Assembly (NCBI GenBank): GCA_003219395.1
Contig: QHOR01000201.1
Coordinates: 7,164 to 12,830 of the forward strand
From: Verrucomicrobiota bacterium
GTDB taxonomy: Bacteria > Verrucomicrobiota > Verrucomicrobiia > Chthoniobacterales > UBA10450
Direction: 5' to 3'
DNA length: 5,667 nucleotides
Program-made: the position numbers and the translations under genes
Shown: piece after piece, positions 1-5,614 of the stretch
Layout of the letters: each line of letters opens with the position of its first letter
How positions within the stretch are numbered: position 1 is the stretch's first letter
The notes under the pieces: generated by a model
What the model was told of the DNA's origin: nothing
The model's database searches: none
Seen by the model: only the letters and a program-made list of their open reading frames with translations

Positions 1-213
1 GCCAAGATTGTGAATGGCGCCGACACCGACAACACACTCTGGCAGCAGTCCGAAGCTGCCGGGCTGGAAGCCATCGCCGAAGGATTCCGCCATCTCGGAT
101 TCAAAGATGATCACGAACTCAATGCCGCTGAGTGGATCGTTTATGACGCGCTCTATGCCTATTGCCAGGAGATGGTTCGACAAGGAAAAGCGCACGGGAT
201 GTTTCAGTCGTGA
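1..213 (+). CDS. C-terminal fragment of an unrecognised protein
   Basis: The reading frame is open from the first base of the window and ends at TGA 211-213, so the real start lies upstream and 70 C-terminal residues are visible. An in-frame GTG at position 10 exists, but I see no reason to prefer it as a start. The fragment looks soluble and mainly helical, with no membrane segment. It is rich in Ala, Glu and aromatic residues (for example NAAEWIVYDALYAYCQEMVR near the end). I do not recognise the family. The stop is followed after three bases by the GTG/ATG start of the MFS transporter, so the two genes are probably in one operon with coupled translation. The fragment could be an enzyme or a small regulator linked to the carrier, but the sequence does not decide this. 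That it is real coding sequence is supported by the tight junction and the uninterrupted frame. Confidence 0.6.
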   Translation, partial: AKIVNGADTDNTLWQQSEAAGLEAIAEGFRHLGFKDDHELNAAEWIVYDALYAYCQEMVRQGKAHGMFQS

Positions 214-216
214 CCC

Positions 217-1434
217 GTGATGCGCGAACTGACGCCCGATGGCTATTTGCTTTTTGCCACACGTGTCGTTCGGATGTTTGCGTACGGTTTTCTGTCGGTG
301 GTGCTCGTGCTCTATCTTGCCGACCTTGGTCTCAGCGACACAGTCATCGGCGTTCTGCTCAGCCTGACGTTGCTCGGGGACACCGTAATCTCGCTGGGAG
401 CCGCAACGGGGGCAGATCGAATCGGCAGGCGGCGCATACTAGTCCTCGGTGCGTTGCTGATGCTATTCGCGGGCGCGATTTTCGCCTTCACAAACAATAT
501 TATCCTGCTCACCCTAGCGGCGATCATCGGTGTGATCAGTCCGACTGGCTACGAAGTTGGCCCATTCCTCGCGATTGAACAGGCAGCGCTTGCGCAGACG
601 CTCCCGGCTGAACGTCGCACCGGCATCTTTGCCTGGTACAACCTCATCGGCTCGTTCGCGACGGCGCTCGGTGCGCTGGTGGGTGGCGCGCTTCCGCATT
701 TTCTGCAATGGGCAGGTACAACCTCATTGAACAGCTATCGCGCCGTCTTGCTAGCCTACGCCGCCATGGGTGTCGTGCTCGCGCTGATGTTTGTCCGCCT
801 GTCGAATGGAATCGAAGCGTCGAAAACAGATGCGCCGATTCGACAGACGCGCTTGGGCCTGCACCGCTCGCGTGGCGTAGTGTTGAAACTCTCGGCGCTG
901 TTTGGTCTCGATGCGTTTGCCGGCGGGTTCGTGATGCAGAGCATTGTCGCGTACTGGTTTCACATTCGCTTTGGGGTCGATCCGGCAATTCTTGGCGGAA
1001 TTTTGTTTGGCGCTAATCTTCTGGCAGGCGTCTCGGCACTCGCGGCTGCTTGGGTTGCCCGCAAGATCGGGCTCGTGAATACGATGGTGTTCACACATCT
1101 GCCTTCAAACGTGCTGCTCATCCTCGTTCCCCTGATGCCGAACCTGCCACTTGCAATCGCCGTGCTTCTATTGCGTTTTAGCATCTCGCAGATGGACGTG
1201 CCAACTCGGCAGTCCTACACGCTGGCTGTTGTGGCTCCCGACGAGCGTTCAGCCGCCGGCGGCGTAACTGGGATCGCTCGCACCGTTGGCGCGGCGCTTT
1301 CACCCGCTCTGGCAGGTATGTTCATCAGTAACCCGGTGCTGATGAGCGCGCCGTTCGTGGTCGCAGGTGGATTGAAAGTGCTGTACGACATTTTGCTCTT
1401 CCGAAGTTTTCGCTCCGTCAGAGTAGCCACGTGA
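217..1434 (+). CDS. Major Facilitator Superfamily (MFS) transporter
   Basis: This is a complete 405-residue inner-membrane carrier of typical MFS size. About twelve hydrophobic segments can be seen, grouped as two sets of six around a basic, polar central loop at roughly residues 195-220. Between helices 2 and 3 lies a recognisable motif A variant, with D67-R68-x-G70-R71-R72-R73. A weaker counterpart, ARKIG (281-285), sits at the equivalent place between helices 8 and 9. The loop after helix 4 (LPAERRTGIFAWYN) and the helix 5 glycines (GSFATALGALVGG) are also MFS-like. The family moves small solutes or drugs by proton-coupled symport or antiport; the substrate cannot be read from the sequence. 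The start is either GTG 217 or the adjacent in-frame ATG 220, and neither has a clear Shine-Dalgarno sequence. Starting 3 bp after the upstream stop suggests translational coupling. The downstream neighbour is convergent. Confidence 0.9.
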   Translation: MMRELTPDGYLLFATRVVRMFAYGFLSVVLVLYLADLGLSDTVIGVLLSLTLLGDTVISLGAATGADRIGRRRILVLGALLMLFAGAIFAFTNNIILLTLAAIIGVISPTGYEVGPFLAIEQAALAQTLPAERRTGIFAWYNLIGSFATALGALVGGALPHFLQWAGTTSLNSYRAVLLAYAAMGVVLALMFVRLSNGIEASKTDAPIRQTRLGLHRSRGVVLKLSALFGLDAFAGGFVMQSIVAYWFHIRFGVDPAILGGILFGANLLAGVSALAAAWVARKIGLVNTMVFTHLPSNVLLILVPLMPNLPLAIAVLLLRFSISQMDVPTRQSYTLAVVAPDERSAAGGVTGIARTVGAALSPALAGMFISNPVLMSAPFVVAGGLKVLYDILLFRSFRSVRVAT

Positions 1435-1526
1435 ATTCATCTGCCGGTGTTTCTCATCGGTCGGCTTAAAAACAGTGCTCGGGCTCAGCGACGCATTTGA
1501 TGCCGGCTGCAATCATCCAAAAATGC

Positions 1527-1572
1527 GAAGGCGGCGAAGACGATGCCAAAGACGCCATCTTCGCCGCGCTTC
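1527..1572 (-). terminator. Probable rho-independent terminator for the minus-strand PepSY-like gene
   Basis: The left arm 1531-1540 and right arm 1558-1567 form a perfect 10-bp GC-rich inverted repeat around a 17-nt loop. Four further outer pairs (1527-1530 with 1569-1572) form if G1568 is bulged. Read on the minus strand, the stem is followed after three bases by five consecutive T (positions 1523-1519), as expected for intrinsic termination of the gene ending at 1615. On the plus strand there is no T-run after the stem, so it is unlikely to terminate the convergent MFS transcript. The 17-nt loop is longer than usual. Confidence 0.6.
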
Positions 1573-1580
1573 TACCCCAG

Positions 1581-1602
1581 ATCGCGTTAGGATAAACGCG
1601 AT
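1581..1602. other. Perfect 8-bp inverted repeat just after the PepSY-like gene
   Basis: Arms ATCGCGTT (1581-1588) and AACGCGAT (1595-1602) are exact reverse complements with a 6-nt loop. The hairpin begins 12 nt after the minus-strand stop codon at 1615-1617 and 8 nt before the terminator-like stem at 1527-1572, so the mRNA 3' end would carry two hairpins in a row. It has no T-run of its own in either direction. It may protect the 3' end or be a protein-binding palindrome; the role is inference. Confidence 0.45.
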
Positions 1603-1614
1603 TCCACCCGCAAA

Positions 1615-1929
1615 TCAGTATTTGCTGCCCTTTTCTTTGTGCTCTTTCGCTTCGTCGTGCTTACTCAGCACTTTGCCGTTGGCATCCATTTCGACACCAA
1701 TTTCCTTTCCGTTTTTCTGAATAACGGCTTCAAAGTTGGCGCCCTCCTTCTCCCAGCGGACGATTGTTCCGCCTTTTGCTTCAGCTTGCGCAGCCTGTTG
1801 CACGGCGGCAGGCACATCAGAGCTGTTGATGCTTTGCTCTTCGTGCTCTCTTTCCTTCGCCTGCGTTGTGACGCCAAATGCCAATCCGGCGCTTATCGCT
1901 GTTATTGTGAATAGATTTTTCATTTTCAT
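1615..1929 (-). CDS. Small exported PepSY-like protein, copy 1
   Basis: This is a 104-residue protein with a clear Sec signal peptide: basic start MKMK, hydrophobic stretch about residues 5-20, and likely cleavage after TTQA (24). The mature part is small, polar and rich in Lys and Glu. It has DVPAAVQQAAQ (38-48), then IVRWEKEG (56-63), then AVIQKNGKEIGVEMDANGKV (68-87), and a charged Lys/Glu/His tail ending GSKY. A helix followed by strands carrying an xNGK turn resembles the PepSY-like (putative beta-lactamase-inhibitor-like) fold of periplasmic proteins. I infer this from pattern, and no enzymatic residues are evident. It is paralogous to the 104-residue protein at 2187-2501, with AVxxKNGKE at 68-76 and DxNGK at 82-86 in both. 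I take the ATG at 1929; ATG 1923 is an alternative two codons later, and neither has a good Shine-Dalgarno sequence. The signal-peptide layout suits both starts. Confidence 0.8.
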   Translation of the reverse strand: MKMKNLFTITAISAGLAFGVTTQAKEREHEEQSINSSDVPAAVQQAAQAEAKGGTIVRWEKEGANFEAVIQKNGKEIGVEMDANGKVLSKHDEAKEHKEKGSKY

Positions 1930-1958
1930 AGCATCTAGTTATTGACCATTAATTTTTC

Positions 1959-1972
1959 GGTATCGTTCGAAA
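1959..1972 (-). promoter_or_regulatory. Candidate shared upstream element, copy 1
   Basis: Read on the minus strand this is TTTCGAACGATACC, ending 29 nt before the ATG at 1929. The other paralog has TTTCGAACCGTACG ending 30 nt before its ATG, and 11 of 14 positions match. The element includes the TTCGAA palindrome. It could be part of the promoter or an operator; the assignment rests only on similarity and position between two paralogs. Confidence 0.35.
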
Positions 1973-2017
1973 CTCATTGTTCATTGGGGCAAAAAATTTC
2001 GAAAGAAATCCAAGTCT

Positions 2018-2040
2018 TCGCCGGTTAGCGCAGCCGGCGA
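2018..2040. other. Perfect 7-bp GC-rich hairpin in the intergenic region
   Basis: TCGCCGG (2018-2024) and CCGGCGA (2034-2040) are exact reverse complements around a 9-nt loop. In the minus direction it is followed by a T-rich stretch only after about 20 nt (around 1991-1999), too far for a canonical terminator. It may end read-through from copy 2 or lie in the leader of copy 1. Function is undecided. Confidence 0.3.
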
Positions 2041-2186
2041 GGGCGTAATTCTCCATCGATTCTCGCGTGTCGGGAATAGACCCTCCCCACGCCGCGTGTG
2101 CGGTGCTTCGAACAAGCGACAATTTGTACTAGCAGGAACACTCCGCGCACGTGGAGCCAGGCAACCCTCGATGCGACTGCCACTGA

Positions 2187-2501
2187 TTAGTAACCCTTGG
2201 TCTTTGCTTTCTGCTCAGCTTTCTCGGGATGAGTGCCCAGAAACTTGCCGTTGGAATCCACCCGGATAGCCACTTCCTTGCCGTTCTTGTTCACGACTGC
2301 GTCATAGCATTCCTTGCCTTTGCGAGTCTCCTTTGCAACGCGAACGATCTGATCGGTCCCAGCTTTCTCTTTAATGGTCGTTTGCGCCGGGGACGGCACG
2401 TCTTTCATCTCTACCGGAGTCTCTTCTTGTGCCAACGCGGCCGGTCCGAGGACGAGGCCAGCACTGACCGCCATTGCAGCAATTAGCGTTCTTGTCTTCA
2501 T
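2187..2501 (-). CDS. Small exported PepSY-like protein, copy 2
   Basis: This is a 104-residue protein with a textbook signal peptide: MKTR, hydrophobic core about 5-20, then PAALA with likely cleavage after A24. The mature region has DVPSPAQTTIKEKAG (34-48), IVRVAKE (52-58), a short basic insert RKGKECY (60-66), AVVNKNGKEVAIRVDSNGKF (68-87), and a Lys/Glu tail ending KGY. I interpret it as a PepSY-like periplasmic protein of unknown ligand, paralogous to 1615-1929. Differences are the RKGKE insert before Tyr66 and a single Cys65 absent from copy 1. The frame extends upstream to an ATG at 2603, but that would put 34 polar residues before an obvious signal peptide and would start inside the end zone of the next gene, so ATG 2501 is preferred. 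An A-rich AAGAAC lies about 7 nt upstream, a poor Shine-Dalgarno match. The stop is TAA at 2187-2189. Confidence 0.8.
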   Translation of the reverse strand: MKTRTLIAAMAVSAGLVLGPAALAQEETPVEMKDVPSPAQTTIKEKAGTDQIVRVAKETRKGKECYDAVVNKNGKEVAIRVDSNGKFLGTHPEKAEQKAKTKGY

Positions 2502-2531
2502 GGTTTGTTCTTGTTGATGAATAGCTATCAA

Positions 2532-2545
2532 CGTACGGTTCGAAA
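2532..2545 (-). promoter_or_regulatory. Candidate shared upstream element, copy 2
   Basis: The minus-strand reading TTTCGAACCGTACG ends 30 nt before the ATG at 2501 and matches 11 of 14 bases of the element at 1959-1972 upstream of the other paralog. It lies in the 107-bp gap between the desaturase-like stop and this gene, where a promoter for copy 2 would be expected. No clear -35/-10 pair can be assigned with confidence. Confidence 0.35.
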
Positions 2546-2608
2546 ACGAATCGTGATGTGCGCGTAAAGAAATGTTGGTGCAACAGCGCTGCGGCAAATG
2601 CATGGCTG

Positions 2609-4048
2609 TCAGCTAATCTTAGTACCGAAGACTTCGCGTAATGCCGCGCGGGCTGCGTGAAAACCACACATTCCGTGAACGCCACCTCCCGGCGGGGTGG
2701 AAGCCGAGCATAGGTAAACTCCCTCAAGCGCAGTGCGGTAAGGCGTGTGACTAAAAATCGGTCGGGCAATCAACTGTGCCAAGTCCGCTGACCCGCCATT
2801 GATGTCTCCTCCAGTTAAATTATGATTCGCGTTCGCAAGCTCTGCGGCGTTCATTTTGTGACGAGCGAGAATGCAATCGCGAAAACCGGGAGCGAATCGC
2901 TCGATCTGGGCTTCGATTCGACCCGACATATCCACGTTGCAATCAAACGGAAGGTGGCAATAGGCCCAAAGCGTATGTTGTCCGGCCGGAGCTCGAGTCT
3001 CATCAAACAAACTCTGTTGCGCCACGAGTACAAACGGCCGCTCGGGAATTTTTCCTCGCGCCACATCATGTTCCGCTGATGCGATTTCATTCATCGTGCC
3101 GCCAAGGTGAACGGTGCCGGCGCGGCGGCAAGCTTCGGCTCGCCAGGGAATTGGCTCACTTAAAGCGTAATCGATTTTGAAAATGCCGGGAGCATGCCGA
3201 AACGCTTCCAGGCGTCGACGGTAGCGTGTCGGCATCTGTTGACCAGCGATGCGCAAGAATTCCCACACAGAAACGTCCAGCATAACTGCGCGCGATTTTG
3301 GCAGGTCCTTTAGATTATCGACCCTGTGTTCAACCTCGATTTTGCCGCCGAGGTCACGAAGGTACCTAGCAAGTGCGTTTGTAATTTGCTGCGAACCGCC
3401 GCGGGGAATTGGCCAGCCGACCACGTGCCCTGCAAGCCCGAGCACCAATCCAAACGCCGAGGAGACCGGCGCTTCCAAAGGGAGAAACGAATGCGCAGCG
3501 ATTCCAGCAAAAAGCGCGCGCGCCGGTTCGTCTTTAAAGAGCAACTTCCCCAGCAACGTTGCCGGGCAAAGTCCTAAAATTCCAAAGTGCGCTAACAGCA
3601 CTGGATGTCGCGGCAAATGGAGGATCGGCTTCAGAAATTCGTTCGCCAAATTTTCCCAGTTGGAAGCGAGCGGCTTCATTAACCGCAAATAAGCGCGTGA
3701 GTCGCCCGCGAATTGTTCCGCAGTGCGATCGATATCTTGGTGCAGGCACGCCGCGGAGCCGTCAGCAAGCGGATGCGCCAATGGGATTTCAGGTTGGATC
3801 CATGTGAGACCAGATCGTTCGAGCGGAAGAGTCTTGAAAAATGGAGAACCTGCCGCGAGCGGATGCACTGCCGAGCAAATATCATGCACAAAACCTGGCA
3901 GCGTCAGTTCCGCCGAGCGCGATCCCCCGCCGATTGTGGCGTTTGCTTCGCGCACAAGAACGGAACAACCCGCGCTTGCGAGGGTGATCGCGGCGGCAAG
4001 GCCATTCGGGCCCGAGCCAACGATGACTGCATCGTGTTCAATGGGCAT
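2609..4048 (-). CDS. FAD-dependent phytoene-desaturase-like (CrtI/PYROXD2-type) oxidoreductase
   Basis: This is a complete 479-residue flavoprotein. The N-terminus is a classic dinucleotide-binding beta-alpha-beta unit: AVIVGSGPNGLAAA with G11-x-G13-x-x-G16, and E34 at the end of strand 2 to bind the FAD ribose. It is followed by G40-G41-G42-S-R44, typical of the amine-oxidase/CrtI class. The central section (SPFFKTLPLERSGLTW, then GWPIPRGGSQQITNALARYL) and the C-terminal FAD-contacting segment from 443 (GVYLCSASTPPGGGVHGM) match the CrtI/PYROXD2 branch. Such enzymes desaturate, isomerise or oxidise hydrophobic substrates, carotenoids in CrtI; the substrate here is unknown, and no phytoene synthase or other carotenoid gene is visible. 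No membrane segment or export signal is evident. It starts at ATG 4048 with no clear ribosome binding site and ends at TGA 2609-2611. It is co-directional with the PepSY-like genes but 107 bp away. It is slightly short for the family, yet both FAD ends are intact. Confidence 0.88.
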   Translation of the reverse strand: MPIEHDAVIVGSGPNGLAAAITLASAGCSVLVREANATIGGGSRSAELTLPGFVHDICSAVHPLAAGSPFFKTLPLERSGLTWIQPEIPLAHPLADGSAACLHQDIDRTAEQFAGDSRAYLRLMKPLASNWENLANEFLKPILHLPRHPVLLAHFGILGLCPATLLGKLLFKDEPARALFAGIAAHSFLPLEAPVSSAFGLVLGLAGHVVGWPIPRGGSQQITNALARYLRDLGGKIEVEHRVDNLKDLPKSRAVMLDVSVWEFLRIAGQQMPTRYRRRLEAFRHAPGIFKIDYALSEPIPWRAEACRRAGTVHLGGTMNEIASAEHDVARGKIPERPFVLVAQQSLFDETRAPAGQHTLWAYCHLPFDCNVDMSGRIEAQIERFAPGFRDCILARHKMNAAELANANHNLTGGDINGGSADLAQLIARPIFSHTPYRTALEGVYLCSASTPPGGGVHGMCGFHAARAALREVFGTKIS

Positions 4049-4096
4049 ATTGAAACTCGAACCGATTGCCCGCCCGACCTCCGATTATGTTTCGTT
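4049..4096. promoter_or_regulatory. Short divergent intergenic region
   Basis: Only 48 bp separate the ATG of the desaturase-like gene (minus) from the proposed GTG of the membrane-protein gene (plus). Transcription signals for both must lie here or overlap the coding starts of the opposite gene. No clear -35/-10 pair can be assigned. If the start at 4097 is right, the two genes probably share a compact bidirectional promoter zone and may be co-regulated. This is inferred from layout alone. Confidence 0.35.
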
Positions 4097-5083
4097 GTGA
4101 AACATGCCCGCACAAAACGAATCGGCATCGTGTTACTCCAGTTGCTCGTCACTACGGCTGGACTCTGGTATGTCTTTCACGATCCGCAAAGACGGGTGCA
4201 AATCGCCGAGGCATTGCGTCATGCCGGCCTGAGGTGGGTGTTACTGGGGTGGATTTGTTACAGCGTAGTTGAAGTGCTGGCGACGGTGCGCTGGCAAATT
4301 CTCTTGCGCCTTCAAGGCGTTCGCATCAGCTGGTTGCGAGCTGGTGCGATTGTGATCATTGGCCTTTTCTTCAATCAGTTCCTGCCTGGTGGAGTGGGAG
4401 GCGATGCCATGAGACTTTATTTAATTTTCAAACAAGCGCCGCAGCGCAAGGTCGGCGCGGGCCTTTCGATTGCCATGGATCGCCTGTTTGGGCTGCTGAC
4501 GGTGGTGTTTCTGGCGACCGTGAGTTTCTGCCTGCGTTTCAAGTTGCTAATTCGCGCCAGCCCATCTCGCCACATCGCGTTGCTTGCATTCATCCTGCTC
4601 AGCGCCAGCCTGGCATTCGTGGTCGTGCTGTTCTGGATGGTGAATTCAGGGCTTCTGCACCACCTGCCCAAACGCACTCCATTTCGAAAGGCCATCATCA
4701 ACTCCGGTAAAGCGCTGCTGTGCTATCGCACGCATCTTTTGGTAATGGCATGTGTTTTCCTCATCACGGTTATTGCCCATCTCGCATACTACTCAACCTT
4801 TTATTGTGCTGGGAAATCATTGCTCACATCAACCGGTCACGCCGCTAGTCTCATTGACATTTGGTCCATAATGCCGCTGGTGGACACGATTATTTCGGTG
4901 CCTGTTTCGCTCGGAGGTGTCGGCGTGCGCGAGACTCTTTTTCAGGAACTGCTTGGTACTCTTGCACACGTGCCGCCAGCACTTGCTGCTTTTACCGCTT
5001 CAGTGGGCTTTGCCATTCAGGCCTGCTGGGGCTTCGTCGGTGCGGCCGTCTTTTTGTTGTCACAAAAGATCATCAGCCGTTGA
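4097..5083 (+). CDS. LPG_synthase_TM (YbhN/AglD) family multi-pass membrane protein
   Basis: This is a 328-residue integral membrane protein with about eight hydrophobic segments, the first near residues 9-27. Diagnostic family signatures are present in order: R65-W66 in RWQILLRLQGV; N93QFLPGGVGGDAMR106 after the third hydrophobic segment; D128-R129 in AMDRLFGLL; and PVSLGGVGVRE (269-279) near the C-terminus. This is the membrane domain found in the flippase half of MprF and in stand-alone YbhN/AglD-type proteins, which handle lipid-linked or glycolipid substrates. There is no cytoplasmic lysyl-transferase domain, so this is the stand-alone form and the substrate is unknown. The frame is open upstream from 3713, but that part lies antisense to the desaturase-like gene. 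GTG 4097, just before the basic KHARTKR and the first membrane segment, is the best start, without a visible Shine-Dalgarno sequence. It is divergent from the desaturase and co-directional with the ASRT gene 102 bp downstream. Confidence 0.85.
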   Translation: MKHARTKRIGIVLLQLLVTTAGLWYVFHDPQRRVQIAEALRHAGLRWVLLGWICYSVVEVLATVRWQILLRLQGVRISWLRAGAIVIIGLFFNQFLPGGVGGDAMRLYLIFKQAPQRKVGAGLSIAMDRLFGLLTVVFLATVSFCLRFKLLIRASPSRHIALLAFILLSASLAFVVVLFWMVNSGLLHHLPKRTPFRKAIINSGKALLCYRTHLLVMACVFLITVIAHLAYYSTFYCAGKSLLTSTGHAASLIDIWSIMPLVDTIISVPVSLGGVGVRETLFQELLGTLAHVPPALAAFTASVGFAIQACWGFVGAAVFLLSQKIISR

Positions 5084-5169
5084 TCACCCCGCGGAGCCTG
5101 CTGGAACGAGCCGCACTGCAGCGCGCAGCCGACCCAATCCATTTCGATGTCGCACCTCGATCTGTTTGT

Positions 5170-5175
5170 GAGGGG
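5170..5175 (+). promoter_or_regulatory. Ribosome binding site of the ASRT-family gene
   Basis: GAGGGG lies 10 nt before ATG 5186 and is the only strong Shine-Dalgarno-like sequence I see before a start in this window. It selects ATG 5186 over the in-frame ATG at 5147, which would add 13 residues not expected in the family. Confidence 0.6.
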
Positions 5176-5185
5176 TGTGATCGAT

Positions 5186-5560
5186 ATGGAATCCATCGGC
5201 CGACGAAGATGGGCAATTTCTGAGGGATATATCCCGGGAAACAGTCACGGGCCGGCACCTGAAATGACGAGTCACGAGGCCTGCTGCATTCTCAACACTT
5301 CAGAGAAAGACGCGCACGTTTTGATCACAATTTTCTTTGAAGATCGCAATCCGGTCGGTCCCTACAAATTCACGATTCCGGCCCGCCGTACCAGGCATCT
5401 GCGCTTCAACGATTTTGAAGATCCCGAAACGATCCCGCCGGATACGCCGTATTCGAGTTTGATCGAGTCGGATGTACCGATTGTGGTGCAGCACACGCGA
5501 CTGGATTCGCGTCAGGCCGAGAACGCGCTGCTTACCACGATAGCCTTCCCATGCGATTGA
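5186..5560 (+). CDS. Anabaena sensory rhodopsin transducer (ASRT) family protein
   Basis: This complete 124-residue soluble protein closely follows the ASRT family (PF07100), whose namesake is about 125 residues. Recognisable blocks are GRRRWAISEGYIP (5-17), PEMTSHEACCILN (25-37), DAHVLITIFFEDRNPVGPY (42-60), PARRTRHLRFND (65-76) and ESDVPIVVQHTRLDSRQAEN (94-113). In Anabaena the protein is a tetramer of beta-sandwich subunits that binds the cytoplasmic face of sensory rhodopsin. Comparative work treats the wider family as small-molecule, possibly sugar-related, binding domains. No rhodopsin gene is visible, and many family members occur without one, so a photosensory role should not be assumed. 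The start is ATG 5186 with GAGGGG upstream. The gene is 102 bp after the YbhN-like gene and 54 bp before the TPP-enzyme start, all on the plus strand, so an operon with the downstream gene is plausible. No terminator is seen after it. Confidence 0.92.
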   Translation: MESIGRRRWAISEGYIPGNSHGPAPEMTSHEACCILNTSEKDAHVLITIFFEDRNPVGPYKFTIPARRTRHLRFNDFEDPETIPPDTPYSSLIESDVPIVVQHTRLDSRQAENALLTTIAFPCD

Positions 5561-5614
5561 GCTTCGGCATGCGAATTAAACATTGGAGATCAACACACAC
5601 GACCAGGCATCATA

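Larger units (their letters stand above)
1930..2186. other. 257-bp intergenic region between the two PepSY-like paralogs
   Basis: I find no convincing gene here. The segment next to the copy 1 start (about 1940-2010) is AT-rich and probably holds its promoter, though I cannot assign clear -35/-10 boxes. It contains three TTCGAA palindromes (1967-1972, 1998-2003, 2107-2112), the first two 31 bp apart. It also has a 7-bp perfect hairpin, TCGCCGG (2018-2024) with CCGGCGA (2034-2040) and a 9-nt loop, and a weaker GC hairpin around 2090-2105. No T-run follows either hairpin closely in the minus direction, so neither is a clear terminator for copy 2. The 2018-2040 hairpin lies about 90 nt upstream of the copy 1 start. 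Confidence 0.5.

Noticed and set aside
1444..1460. Hairpin just after the MFS stop (CCGGTG / CATCGG with a 5-nt loop)
   Set aside because: The stem is only six pairs including one G-U, and no T-run follows on the plus strand, so it cannot be called a terminator.
1475..1720. Plus-strand open frame of 81 residues
   Set aside because: It overlaps the terminator and the 3' end of the minus-strand PepSY-like gene, has an arginine-rich composition without recognisable features, and has no ribosome binding site.
1930..2186. A small RNA or riboswitch in the intergenic region
   Set aside because: Only isolated hairpins are visible, with no recognised riboswitch core and no promoter-terminator pair to define an RNA gene.
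2502..2603. N-terminal extension of PepSY-like copy 2 to ATG 2603
   Set aside because: It would bury a clear signal peptide behind 34 polar residues, and the region probably holds the promoter. The ATG at 2501 also gives the same length as copy 1.
3249..3692. Plus-strand 147-residue open frame
   Set aside because: It lies entirely antisense to the desaturase-like gene, has no family resemblance and has a composition typical of a shadow frame.
2609..4048. Assignment of the flavoprotein as a genuine carotenoid phytoene desaturase (crtI)
   Set aside because: The sequence fits the broader CrtI/PYROXD2 group, but no phytoene synthase or other carotenoid gene is present to support that specific role, so no symbol was given.
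3713..4096. Upstream extension of the YbhN-like reading frame (an ATG at 3713 would give 456 residues)
   Set aside because: It runs antisense through the N-terminal third of the strong desaturase-like gene and encodes a basic, low-complexity segment unlike the family, whose proteins begin just before the first membrane helix.
5147..5185. Earlier ATG for the ASRT-family gene
   Set aside because: The extra 13 residues are not expected in the family, and the GAGGGG site points to ATG 5186.
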